64,000 nt of DNA from Bacillota bacterium (GTDB lineage Bacteria > Bacillota > Clostridia > Peptostreptococcales > Anaerovoracaceae), in assembly GCA_016280485.1 (NCBI GenBank), contig JAEEGU010000051.1, positions 82,166 to 146,165 on the forward strand, given 5' to 3'. Under the pieces are notes generated by a model. It saw only the letters and a list, made by a program, of their open reading frames with translations. It was not told the DNA's origin and ran no database searches. The position numbers were made by a program, and so were the translations under genes. Shown piece after piece: positions 27,665-37,608 of the stretch; the stretch's first letter is position 1; each line of letters begins with the position of its first letter.

Positions 27665-29209
27665 TTATGCGTTTTCATTTGGGAAAACTATATCTGAGTC
27701 TTTGACATCTGATAGTATCTTCGGTTCTCCATTGTGGTTAATGCAAGTTATCGAACCACTTAACAGTAGCGTCCAATCCGGAGATATCTCTATTTCAGCA
27801 GTTTTATCAGGACTACATAGCCGCACTTTTCCGTCGGGGTACTTTATAATTTCAGTTGTTCCGTCAGGGCGTTCCAGCCGTATTTTGCCATCGGGGAACC
27901 TCACAATTTCATGTGTGCCATCTCGACGGCACAATGAAAAATTTCCGTCTGGTAGTATTATGAATTCAACAGAATTGTCCGGGCGGCTCATAATCAACTC
28001 TCCATCAGGAAGCCTAATAATTTCATCTGTTTCATCATCTCTGCTTAACACAACCTTTCCACTTGGGTTTATAACAATTATAGCAGATGCGCCAGGAACG
28101 CTCAACTCAACTTTACCATCGGGGTATTTCATTATTTCAGTTGTTCCGTCATGGCGTTTTAACTGAACTTTGCCATCTGGGTATTTATAAATCTCACTTC
28201 CGCCACGAAATTTCTCTTTTGTAATAATTCGCCCATCAACGTCGTAAATAACATAATTCCCCGTTTTATGATCCTCCATCCAATGTCCAGATATAATTAA
28301 GTCATTTAATTTTGCAACGCCGACGCCGTGCTTTAAGTCGGCCTTCCATTCTCCGTCATAACTACATTCTTCAATCAAATTACTATTCTTATTGTGACGT
28401 AGTATATATAAGCGTCCTTTTCCGTGTCGTTTTCCATTCTGAAAATCTCCATTATAAGATTCTTCTTCAATCACCCAACCGAGCTCGTCTTGCTCTTCTT
28501 CATGGCTCCATATCATAGTGCCGCGGCCGTGAGGCATACCGTTTTTCCATTCGCCGATGTAGGTTGTCCCATCTTCATAGACAACCGGTGCAGTAAGTTT
28601 CCCAATAAAATCTTTTAAAGCGTCTGGAGATTGATGAATGTCCCCTGTGCTCGACGATGTAACGTGTTTCAACACATCAAACATTATCTCTTTAAGTTCA
28701 TCAAGTTCTATCTTTCTGATTCCGGTATCTGTTCCTTCAAACGCTCCTGTCGGATTTCCATCCTTTTGAGTTTGATCTTTTAAAAGTTCCCCTCCTTCGT
28801 CGCACCGCCTCAAAGAAGGAATCGAATAAGAGCTTTTCCGGTCATTAACAAACAGTCTTTCATGCCGACAACCTTCTATCAAACTTAAATCGAATTTTTT
28901 GAGATTTTTAGTAAATACATCAGATATTGTTCTTTGAAACGCATTCTTATATGTTCTCCACATGCTTTTGTCGCCAGACAATCGTTCTGCAAGTTTCTTT
29001 TGTATCTCTTCGTAAGTCGCCTTTCCACCATTTTTTTCGAGAATCACGCTAAAAACTATCTTGGCAATTTCAGATTTTAGCACACAAATTTTTGAGTTTT
29101 CATCTAATTTGTTAAGCGGCTGTTCCGTAAATTGAATTCTGCCTGTATCTGTGTCTTCAAAAACATACAATCCATTTTTTGCATCAGTTATCTTGTAGCA
29201 TTTTGTCAA
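27665..29209 (-). CDS. MORN-repeat protein with C-terminal array of eight 19-aa repeats
   Basis: YIGEWKNGMPHGRGTM, YNGDFQNGKRHGKGRL, YDGEWKADLKHGVGVA (MORN), then (G/E/N)T.EI.(K/R)(Y/F/L)PDGK(V/I).L.RPD units. Confidence 0.85.
   Translation of the reverse strand: MTKCYKITDAKNGLYVFEDTDTGRIQFTEQPLNKLDENSKICVLKSEIAKIVFSVILEKNGGKATYEEIQKKLAERLSGDKSMWRTYKNAFQRTISDVFTKNLKKFDLSLIEGCRHERLFVNDRKSSYSIPSLRRCDEGGELLKDQTQKDGNPTGAFEGTDTGIRKIELDELKEIMFDVLKHVTSSSTGDIHQSPDALKDFIGKLTAPVVYEDGTTYIGEWKNGMPHGRGTMIWSHEEEQDELGWVIEEESYNGDFQNGKRHGKGRLYILRHNKNSNLIEECSYDGEWKADLKHGVGVAKLNDLIISGHWMEDHKTGNYVIYDVDGRIITKEKFRGGSEIYKYPDGKVQLKRHDGTTEIMKYPDGKVELSVPGASAIIVINPSGKVVLSRDDETDEIIRLPDGELIMSRPDNSVEFIILPDGNFSLCRRDGTHEIVRFPDGKIRLERPDGTTEIIKYPDGKVRLCSPDKTAEIEISPDWTLLLSGSITCINHNGEPKILSDVKDSDIVFPNENA
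27749..28204 (-). repeat. Tandem 57-bp (19-aa) repeat array, 8 copies
   Basis: GGSEIYKYPDGKVQLKRHD / GTTEIMKYPDGKVELSVPG / ASAIIVINPSGKVVLSRDD / ETDEIIRLPDGELIMSRPD / NSVEFIILPDGNFSLCRRD / GTHEIVRFPDGKIRLERPD / GTTEIIKYPDGKVRLCSPD / KTAEIEISPDWTLLLSGSI. Confidence 0.9.
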
Positions 29210-29661
29210 AGCATAATCATCTCCTTGTATAATTTATTTTTATTATATCATTTGTCTATGATGTTGTCCACAAAAAACGAATATTACGAACAAACAACGA
29301 AACTGTAACGAATTATTTCTCCAAATTATTTGCTATAATTTAACCATCGAAGGCATCACCCGGCGGCACGGCTCGGGACTGGCTGCTCTCCGTTTACCCC
29401 CCTCCTTTAACCACCTCTGTCCCTAATCCCCAAAGCTGCTGCCACCTCCGCCCCGTGCCGCCATCTTCATTCTTCATCAAGGTAGGATCCTCCAAGTATA
29501 TTCCATCTGTCAACGCATAAAGGAGGTGAAGTTGTCGATCGAAATCAACTGGCCTGACGCAAGATAATCTGACGTTCCGTTTCTCCTGGCAAGAATCTAA
29601 TAGGAAACGGGAAAAATGCAAAGAAGAAACCACAAAACGAAACAGTAAAGGAGAATTTGAT

Positions 29662-30126
29662 ATGAGAAAAACTAAGATTATTGTGACTATTATCCTTGTT
29701 CTGACAATGATTTATATGTTCTCGGGATGCAATAGCCTCTTTGGCAGTTCGCCCGAAAAACGAGCGCAGAAGTATCTAAACGCTTTGGTAGCCGGGGACA
29801 TGGAAACATTAGAGGACTTCGAGATGCCGTTACAGAAAGCCACCTCCAAATCCCTCAAGGGTTTGTCTAAAGGGATGATAAACTCGATGTTCAATTCAAG
29901 TATTGATGATAATGGTATGAACGCCATGGGTGGAGCTCTTGTTGCTTACATTTTTTCCGGGTACAAATTTAAGGTTACAGGATCCGAGGTCGAAGGAGAA
30001 TCCGCGAAGGTTTACTTCGACGTCTATATTGACGATCAACTGTCCAGAAGCAACGAATTCCTTCCAATGACCGAATACAACGGTGAGTGGTACGTTACAT
30101 TTAGTGATTATTTGAATTTGAAATAG
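29662..30126 (+). CDS. Small lipoprotein (DUF4878/DUF5105-like)
   Basis: Lipobox MIYMFSGC, NTF2-like layout; AAAGGAG upstream. Confidence 0.65.
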   Translation: MRKTKIIVTIILVLTMIYMFSGCNSLFGSSPEKRAQKYLNALVAGDMETLEDFEMPLQKATSKSLKGLSKGMINSMFNSSIDDNGMNAMGGALVAYIFSGYKFKVTGSEVEGESAKVYFDVYIDDQLSRSNEFLPMTEYNGEWYVTFSDYLNLK

Positions 30127-30167
30127 AACCGAAAATCCACTTATGCTATACAAATACAGAAACACTA

Positions 30168-30215
30168 CGGAGGACCCGATAAGCTCTTCGGGGCCTCCGT
30201 AACAATTCCAACTGA
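30168..30215 (+). terminator. Rho-independent terminator
   Basis: ACGGAGG...CCTCCGT inverted repeat. Confidence 0.45.
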
Positions 30216-30231
30216 AGGAGGAACGGCACGT

Positions 30232-30588
30232 ATGGTTAACTCAAACAGACAATACAATTTCGACAGACATTCCGTGTCGATCCATCTTAACAGTATCCTT
30301 GCATCCATTCGAGGCTCGAAAAAGGTGTCCGAAACAGACAGGATTGTAGTACAGGCAGTCTTGGAGATTATTGGGGACTTCCGCAATTACGGGCCTTTAT
30401 CTATCTCCATAAAGAGCGACGGATACTGCGAGGTTATTTCTGTCTTTTATGATAACGCTTGCGTTGTTACGATAATCCTTCGGGGACAAGATGTCGGTAT
30501 CAGCTATCTGAGAGACAGCGAACAGCACTGGATTTCTCCCCTGATAAGCATTGCAAGCGCTCACGCATCGCTGATACTCGGACAATAG
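30232..30588 (+). CDS. Hypothetical protein
   Basis: 118-aa ORF with GAAGGAGGA upstream. Confidence 0.6.
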   Translation: MVNSNRQYNFDRHSVSIHLNSILASIRGSKKVSETDRIVVQAVLEIIGDFRNYGPLSISIKSDGYCEVISVFYDNACVVTIILRGQDVGISYLRDSEQHWISPLISIASAHASLILGQ

Positions 30589-30752
30589 GTAAGGATTGTG
30601 AATACCATGCGCGGAAAATCTGTTGAATTATCTGGACTCGTATGCTAAATTATAAGTGATGCAACAAAAATTCTGACGCGCCAGACGTTGATGCAAATGG
30701 ATACTGTATTTTTCGTTTATGAACCATAAGAGTACATTAAGGAGGAACTATC

Positions 30753-30905
30753 ATGATTTACAAGGAAGGACGCAGTTCTTACGGTTACTGTTGGATTGAA
30801 GGCGACGGAATCAACTTTTATGTGTATGTCATGGATGGAAAATCAAAATATGGACCGTACTCGTCATTAAGCGATGCTATGCGTGAGTACGAGCGTTGGT
30901 GTTGA
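30753..30905 (+). CDS. Small hypothetical protein (50 aa)
   Basis: AAGGAGGAACTATC-ATG; MIYKEGRSSYGYCWIEGDGINFYVYVMDGKSKYGPYSSLSDAMREYERWC. Confidence 0.55.
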   Translation: MIYKEGRSSYGYCWIEGDGINFYVYVMDGKSKYGPYSSLSDAMREYERWC

Positions 30906-30924
30906 TGGGAGGTGTGGTCTTTTC

Positions 30925-31374
30925 ATGGGAATGTTCGACAAACTGTTCGGGCGAAAGTCAGGAGCTAAAAAAGTAGCTCGTCCAGAACCATCGCCCTTTA
31001 CCGATGAAGAGTTATCATCTCTTACACATGAAATAAACGTAGCATATAAACAGATCATTAGCTCCCATAAGGGTTTAGATAACCTTAAATACTTTTCGAA
31101 CTTTCCGGTAGGTGCGCTATTGAGCGCTTCTGAGATAGTAGAATTGTGCCAGAAAAATGAAAAAGACGCATATAAGTATATCATATCTTATTATGATGGC
31201 GGTGGGCAATTTCTCCTTCATCGAAAGCAGTGCCAATATATGCTGAGTATTCTGGCGTATAAGGAAGCAGGGGCCAATATTCCTAATGATGTGATCTCTT
31301 TCGTATATAACGCTGTGGGAGGAAAAGATCCTGATGACTGCACATATCTGATTAAGTTAGAGCATCTTTGGTGA
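30925..31374 (+). CDS. Hypothetical protein
   Basis: ATG 30925 after GGGAGGTG; 149 aa. Confidence 0.6.
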   Translation: MGMFDKLFGRKSGAKKVARPEPSPFTDEELSSLTHEINVAYKQIISSHKGLDNLKYFSNFPVGALLSASEIVELCQKNEKDAYKYIISYYDGGGQFLLHRKQCQYMLSILAYKEAGANIPNDVISFVYNAVGGKDPDDCTYLIKLEHLW

Positions 31375-31437
31375 TTTCTGCAATAGCGTTCCGCTATAGC
31401 AGGATAGTATTGATGATTATTGAGTATCGATACGCTA

Positions 31438-31478
31438 ATTCAGGGAGTCACGCGATTTGCGTGACTCCCTGAAATTTT
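31438..31478. terminator. Bidirectional terminator
   Basis: TCAGGGAGTCACGC-GATT-TGCGTGACTCCCTGA between convergent genes. Confidence 0.8.
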
Positions 31479-31485
31479 AGTGCAA

Positions 31486-34400
31486 TCAATTTTTGTTCTT
31501 ATTAGCTGCGTAAAGGAAAGTAACAACTTGGGCTCGTGTACATGTGTCCTTAGGACTGAAAGTAGCTTCTGAAGTACCTGCAGTAATTCCGTTTTCAACT
31601 GCCCAAAGAACAGGCTTGTAGAAAAAGTCTTTCTCTTTTACGTCATTGAATGGATTCTCCGTTATTGTAGGCTCTGGTTTGCCTGCCGCCGCCCAGAGGA
31701 ATGTTACCACTTGGGAACGGCTGCACTCAACGCCAACCCCAAACAATGTCGTGTCAACGCCTGCGGTAATCCCATTTTCAACTGCCCAAAGAACAGGCTT
31801 ATAGTAATACTTCCCTTCCGTCACATCTGTAAATGGGTTTTCCGTAGTCGTAGGTTCAGGTCTTCCATTGGCTGCCCAAAGGAAAGTCACAACTTGCTCA
31901 CGGGTACATGTCAGATTCGGTCCGAAGTGCGTTGCATCGACGCCGGCTGTAATTCCGTTATTGACTGCCCAGAGTACGGGATTGAAGAACCAGTCTTTCT
32001 CTTTCACATCTTCAAATGGATTCTGGCTCGGATCCCATTTGCCGCATCGGACGCAAACTCCGTTTTGGTAATCGTGTCCAAGCGCCGGAATAGTGTCACC
32101 AACATACGTATCTCCGCAAATTGAGCAAGTGTACGTTGTGAACCCATCTTCCGTGCAGGTAGGTGCAGTTACTTCACCAGTGTAATCGTGTTCGTGGGAA
32201 AGATTTGCCCCTACGAAATGCACCATGTTGCGGTACAAGGTAACATCTTCGCTATCCTCGGTATAGATCCTTCCTGTTGCATAGCCGAGCTTGATTTCAT
32301 AGTTACCAGCCTCAATTTCTTCTCCGGATTTCAACGGGAGCGTGAACAGCAAGCCATCGGTTGTGCTCGGATAAGAGCTTAGCCAGGTTATTGCCCAGCC
32401 AGATTCCTCATACTGTGAGACTGTAAAACTACCATACTTTGTAGTTTCGCCTGGCGTGCAAATACGATCGCCGTCTTCGACGTCAATGTAGTAAATGCTC
32501 CTGTCGCATTCCAAAATCAAAGTAAAACCAATCATGCCTGGATTCCCTTGTATTTCAACTTCAATAGGAACGTCCATATCCGGCACAGTATCGACGATCT
32601 TCGTATCAAGCGGAAGAACAATTGGTGGGGCTTCTTCGGTTGGTGTGTCATCATGAACAAAGAATATGTTGACGACCTCACTATCGTTTTTGCCATCAGT
32701 GACCGCTATTGCGCTTACAAGGGTAGTATTGGTTAGGTGAATTGGATCAGAATAAACTGCACTGTCCTTTGTTGGCGTCGTTCCATCGGTTGTGTAATAA
32801 ATTGTTGACCCAATCTCCGACTCCAATTCGAGGTCAATTTCAATTCCGACTTCGAAGAAGCCGATGTTAGATATGGGAGCAGCAACCGTTTCCGCAAACA
32901 CTACAATCGGTCGTACTTCAAGATCAGAAGTAACATTCCACCACGTAACGTCTGTAGACCAGCCAAGAAACACTTTTCCTTCTACGACAAGCGGCTCGGG
33001 TAAAACAGCGGAATCACCGTATGCGACTTGCTGCTCTTGATAAACATTGCCATTTTCATCCAAGAATCGAACCGTAAAGAGCTGCCTATCATACACTGCA
33101 GACACAACCATATTATCTTGAACCGTGGTATTTCCTTCCAGGATCGCGTCCCAGCCAATGAATACACGACCTTCTGCCGTTGGTGTGTAGGGTGCTGTGA
33201 TTGTGTCACCATAGTAATATTTTTGGAATCCGATATTCTCATTAACCCAGTCTACAAAAGCAACGATATACTGCTCTTTTTCAAACTGGGCGAATATATC
33301 AACATTCTTAAAAATATCCGTGGTGCGCTCGCTCCAGCCAACGAAGCGGTATCCTTGTTTTTCTGGAACTGGAGGAACAACAGCGTTTTGACCTTCCAAA
33401 ACGGTCTGCGTAGAAATCACGCTGCCGTCATCCATTAGAAACCGAACGGTATACTCCGGTTTTGGCGCGTCGAGTACGTCGACATTCAGGAGACCGGTCG
33501 TGCCCTGGATACCCAGCGCAACTATATAGTTTCCACTCTCTACGGAAGGCTGATTGATCGGGATGAAGTTTACAACATAAGAGTTGCCTTCACCAAGCGT
33601 AATCTGCCCAACGTACTGCATCTGATACTGGTTCGGATCCATATTCTTGGACTGATAGACCATTATCGTTGCAACTTTCCCGCTGAGATCCTCGTCCGGG
33701 CAAACAGTTCCGGTAAATCGGTAATTCTGGCCGCTGGTGTCTTCTGTTCCTGCGCTTGTATCATAGATAGGCACTTCATCTCTGTAACGATACACCGTGC
33801 GTGTTTGAACATTGCGGGTTGAAGAGGGCGTTACTTCGGTGTCACTCCAGCTCGACCAGTCAGTCCAACGGTAGAAATAGTACGTCCATACTTGATTGCG
33901 AGTGCGATATCTATATGCCGTTCGGATTACCGGATAAGCCCCTCCTGCATCAATCGTGCCCGGTGCGGTATCGTTCGTGTTTCCTGTACTGAAATTCCAT
34001 CGTTGAGCATCGCCGAGAGATTCCGTCCAGCGCTTTGCGCTGGTATAAGAGTATGTATGCCAGTTACTGTCCTTATAGGCCGTCGGGAACCAACCTTCAT
34101 TCCAGTCAGAGCTGGAAAGAGTATACTGGTGACAATCGCTCAAGCCCTGGAACGGCTCGTGGCCTCCACAGACAGGGCAATAGAAATAGTAGTATCTCCA
34201 TTCCGTTCGTGACTCCACCTGAACAGAATCGCTGCTCGACTGCGAAGATGTACTCCAACTGCTCCAGTCGCCCCAGGGGCCCCAAGCCCAGGAAGAGTCG
34301 TACAAGGTCCATCCGTTCATGCTGCTATTGGAGCTTGTAGTGGTTTCCTTGTCCTGATACCGATACTGCGTCTTGCTTTCTATCGTTCGCCCTTCCTTTT

Positions 34401-37257
34401 CTTCAGGCGGCGTGGTTTCCCATTCGGACCAGTTTGTCCAGCTTGTACTGAACACAACGCTTTCCCAGTCGGCCTTCGAGAACGCGCTTCCCGTCGTCCC
34501 ATCAGATTTCCGTTCGAGGGCAAATACTTCAACTCTCTTTGCAATACCGTTGTAATGCAACTCGATAGTCTGATTTTTTGTTTCTCCCGCAGCCAAAGTT
34601 ACCTGGACTCGCTCAGCACAAACGGTCTTCACTACGTCATTGTTTCTCGCTTCGGTTTTCAATACGGCGATTAAATAGATATTGCTCGTGGAGGACGGCC
34701 AGTTTGTCAGTTTTGTGGTCACAGAATAAACGGAATCATCCCCGACCGGTGCAACGCTGGCCGATGTGATTTGGGTTAAAACCGGAAGCTCCGCATTTTC
34801 CCAGCGTATAACGGCCTGCAGCTTCAGATTCGCGTCGACGCAGGTATAATCGCAGGCGCTGTCTGTCTCTGAAGCTTCAATTACTGTCCAGCCGGAAAAA
34901 ACATATCCTTCTGGCACTCTTGGCGTATAATCAGGGGCAACGGCGCTTTGCTGATAGGGAACCTTTTGCGTCTCCCCTATTTTGATCCCATCAACGTCAT
35001 AGAAAATCACGTCGTACTCTATCGGAGTATATGTTGCTGTGTATGTGACGTCTTGAGTTACTGGAATTTCAAAATAATTGTTGCTTGGATACCATCCGCT
35101 GAAATAGTGGCCCTTATGAGAAGGTTGATTTTGTCTGGGAACGTAATCGCCATATGCAACAGTGTATTCTGCGAGTAATGATCCGTCGTCATCCAGGAAT
35201 GTGACTGTTGACGGATCCATCGCCATGACAGCAACTTTTGCGCTTTCGCCGCTGTCCCCCAACGGGCTCAACGCTTTCACCGAAACTTCGTATTTACCAG
35301 CTTCAGATAATACGTAACTGAACACATTCGATTCTTGATTGGCTAATTCGATTAGCGTTCCGTCTTTGTAGACGGAAACAGCATAATTCTCTGCACGGAT
35401 ATCATCGTTCCACCTAAACGACGCTGTTTTACCAACGGCTATCTTCTCCTCCGTCTCAAATCGCTGAACGGTAGGTGTATCCGGCTTTGCCGCTTGAATC
35501 GTGCAGCTTGTTGTTTCACTTTTACGCATTCCCCACTTTACCGCATACGCATAAATCGTGATATTGCGAGTCTCGTTAAAGGGCTCGTGGTATTCGCCTT
35601 CTATGGTTCCGTCAAAACGATAATAAATCTGAGCTCCAGGTGTAGACGTGATAGTGACCCTTGTTCCGCCGTACCACTGCTCTGTGTGGAATTCCGGCGC
35701 CTGAACCTGGTCCACATAAACAGTTCTTGAAATAGTGTTGTCGGAATATCCACTTTTAGAAGTAGTTATCGTAAAAGTAGTGGTCTTATCGATGAACTTA
35801 CGAACGGTTCCTGTACCGTTACCGGAAGAGTCATCGCTGCAGGTGTAGCTTATTGAGGCGCCTGGACAGCTCATGACTACATATTTGCCGCCTGCTGAAT
35901 CTTCCGTCGTAACGATAGCTGCGTCACACGGGTATGATTCAGTATAGAAGGTTCGCACATATGCTTCGGTGCCGCCGTTTCGATCTTTGGCCACGATTTT
36001 CAAAGTGTGCCTGCCCGGATTCAACGTATTAAATTTTACTTTATAGTCTATTGCCGGAGAAGATAGATCATAAGTTGTAGAATTTGTTGAAACCGTGGCA
36101 ACATTGTTTCCGTCAACATACGCAGAAACGGTGCTTAAAGGAATGGTTGACCGCACCATTCCATACAGAGTGTGCGACGCCTTAGGTATAGTCTGGCCTT
36201 CGTATGGCCAAGTGATTTCTATAGAAATATCTGATGGTTGTTGGTCAGGCTCAATCCATGCAGAATAAGCATATCCCTTACTCGAATTACTTCCATAAGA
36301 AATATAGTACCATTTGTTTCCAAAAGCATTGATATATGAGCCTAAAATAGTTATAGTTGTCCCCTTTTTCAATTTTTGAGCGACATGTTCATCTGCATCA
36401 TATGGCTTGTTTTTACGTGGATAGAACCCATCGGACTTAATTACTTTTCCCGTATTCGCACATGAAGTATCATATGTTGCTCTCCAATCATAAGTCAAAC
36501 CGCAAGACGTACACTTTCCAACTCCATTCCAGTTATGGGAATGAACATAGCTATTTGCTTGTTCCGAATCCAGTGTAATCCAATCTACTTTATTTTGTGG
36601 ATAATAGCAGGACGCGCTGCTTTGAGTCCAGTCGTTAGAGAAGCTCGTATCCATAAAGAAAGCGTCCGGTGGGATCGTGTTGCCGCCACCACTGTTTACA
36701 TACGGCTGGTTTGCTGCGGTATATCCACCGTTACACCATTCAGCCCATGTTCCGCGAATAACAAGAATGTGAGTGTGATAAGCGGAACCACCTGCCGTAC
36801 CTGGGCGGCATAATGGGGCTCCTTGGTTTATGGTTACATTTTTATCATAAGTTGATGCAAGGTTGTCATGCCCAAATACAACCGTCATATAATCAACAAT
36901 TCCATTTGCATACTGAACTGGATTGTTGCTTTGAAATACAACACAGCCCCAACTCCCGTATGTTTCTACGATTTTACCAGTAAAAGGCGCAGAAATAATT
37001 CTTCCGTAATCTATGCCGCCTGCTGATGTTAATGGGAGACAGTCGATTGCAATCTGATTTTGATGCGAATCTCCAGGAACAAGCCATTTTTGTGATACAT
37101 GAAAATCACCGCCAATTGGGAAAATGGCGAACTCGTTTCCATTTGAGTTTCTTATTGAAGTATTCATTGTACCAGATGCGTTAACACGAGGAATAACGCT
37201 CGGCAACAATGATGCGCATAGACAGAACGCAATAATTATAGACACTATCCGTTTCAT
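31486..37257 (-). CDS. Giant secreted SLH-domain protein with N-terminal M23-like peptidase, SH3b, InlB-type repeats and chitobiase-C-like/cohesin-like domains
   Basis: M23-like FHVSQKW..DSHQNQIAID...SAPFTGKIV...GHDN...YHTHILV; several FxDxxGxxIxxxxVxYGxxAxxPxxPxxxGYxFxGW repeats; three SLH repeats at C-terminus (FxDVKEKDWFFNPVLWAVNNGITAG...CTREQVVTFLWAA). Confidence 0.88.
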   Translation of the reverse strand: MKRIVSIIIAFCLCASLLPSVIPRVNASGTMNTSIRNSNGNEFAIFPIGGDFHVSQKWLVPGDSHQNQIAIDCLPLTSAGGIDYGRIISAPFTGKIVETYGSWGCVVFQSNNPVQYANGIVDYMTVVFGHDNLASTYDKNVTINQGAPLCRPGTAGGSAYHTHILVIRGTWAEWCNGGYTAANQPYVNSGGGNTIPPDAFFMDTSFSNDWTQSSASCYYPQNKVDWITLDSEQANSYVHSHNWNGVGKCTSCGLTYDWRATYDTSCANTGKVIKSDGFYPRKNKPYDADEHVAQKLKKGTTITILGSYINAFGNKWYYISYGSNSSKGYAYSAWIEPDQQPSDISIEITWPYEGQTIPKASHTLYGMVRSTIPLSTVSAYVDGNNVATVSTNSTTYDLSSPAIDYKVKFNTLNPGRHTLKIVAKDRNGGTEAYVRTFYTESYPCDAAIVTTEDSAGGKYVVMSCPGASISYTCSDDSSGNGTGTVRKFIDKTTTFTITTSKSGYSDNTISRTVYVDQVQAPEFHTEQWYGGTRVTITSTPGAQIYYRFDGTIEGEYHEPFNETRNITIYAYAVKWGMRKSETTSCTIQAAKPDTPTVQRFETEEKIAVGKTASFRWNDDIRAENYAVSVYKDGTLIELANQESNVFSYVLSEAGKYEVSVKALSPLGDSGESAKVAVMAMDPSTVTFLDDDGSLLAEYTVAYGDYVPRQNQPSHKGHYFSGWYPSNNYFEIPVTQDVTYTATYTPIEYDVIFYDVDGIKIGETQKVPYQQSAVAPDYTPRVPEGYVFSGWTVIEASETDSACDYTCVDANLKLQAVIRWENAELPVLTQITSASVAPVGDDSVYSVTTKLTNWPSSTSNIYLIAVLKTEARNNDVVKTVCAERVQVTLAAGETKNQTIELHYNGIAKRVEVFALERKSDGTTGSAFSKADWESVVFSTSWTNWSEWETTPPEEKEGRTIESKTQYRYQDKETTTSSNSSMNGWTLYDSSWAWGPWGDWSSWSTSSQSSSDSVQVESRTEWRYYYFYCPVCGGHEPFQGLSDCHQYTLSSSDWNEGWFPTAYKDSNWHTYSYTSAKRWTESLGDAQRWNFSTGNTNDTAPGTIDAGGAYPVIRTAYRYRTRNQVWTYYFYRWTDWSSWSDTEVTPSSTRNVQTRTVYRYRDEVPIYDTSAGTEDTSGQNYRFTGTVCPDEDLSGKVATIMVYQSKNMDPNQYQMQYVGQITLGEGNSYVVNFIPINQPSVESGNYIVALGIQGTTGLLNVDVLDAPKPEYTVRFLMDDGSVISTQTVLEGQNAVVPPVPEKQGYRFVGWSERTTDIFKNVDIFAQFEKEQYIVAFVDWVNENIGFQKYYYGDTITAPYTPTAEGRVFIGWDAILEGNTTVQDNMVVSAVYDRQLFTVRFLDENGNVYQEQQVAYGDSAVLPEPLVVEGKVFLGWSTDVTWWNVTSDLEVRPIVVFAETVAAPISNIGFFEVGIEIDLELESEIGSTIYYTTDGTTPTKDSAVYSDPIHLTNTTLVSAIAVTDGKNDSEVVNIFFVHDDTPTEEAPPIVLPLDTKIVDTVPDMDVPIEVEIQGNPGMIGFTLILECDRSIYYIDVEDGDRICTPGETTKYGSFTVSQYEESGWAITWLSSYPSTTDGLLFTLPLKSGEEIEAGNYEIKLGYATGRIYTEDSEDVTLYRNMVHFVGANLSHEHDYTGEVTAPTCTEDGFTTYTCSICGDTYVGDTIPALGHDYQNGVCVRCGKWDPSQNPFEDVKEKDWFFNPVLWAVNNGITAGVDATHFGPNLTCTREQVVTFLWAANGRPEPTTTENPFTDVTEGKYYYKPVLWAVENGITAGVDTTLFGVGVECSRSQVVTFLWAAAGKPEPTITENPFNDVKEKDFFYKPVLWAVENGITAGTSEATFSPKDTCTRAQVVTFLYAANKNKN

Positions 37258-37394
37258 GATGTTACCTCCCTAAACAATAAAAGTATGGCGTACTTTATAG
37301 AAAAGATAAATCTGACACATCACGAGAGCAAATTTGCGCAGGGATATGTTCATATGATATGGTAGTCTGTATTATCAGATTCATCGTTGGTATG

Positions 37395-37423
37395 ATTATA
37401 CCATTTCGTGCGAATGTTATCAA
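37395..37423 (-). promoter_or_regulatory. Sigma-A promoter for the SLH protein
   Basis: Minus strand TTGATA - 17 nt - TATAAT. Confidence 0.6.
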
Positions 37424-37562
37424 GTGACGCAAATGATAATTTGTGTAATTTCATATAAAAATCACACGTTTCAGGGCTTGCTGATGCTTGGCCAATTTAT
37501 CTCAAACGGTATAATTATGTTATTTGCGCAAATAGAAGATAAACCTTTTCCTAATAGTGCAA

Positions 37563-37605
37563 AAAATCACTGCCCCAGAGTTCTCTTTGGAGCAGTGTTT
37601 TTTGC
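37563..37605 (-). terminator. Rho-independent terminator
   Basis: AACACTGCTCCAAAGAGAACTCTGGGGCAGTGATTTTTT on minus strand, downstream of the 2321-aa gene. Confidence 0.75.
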
Positions 37606-37608
37606 AAA

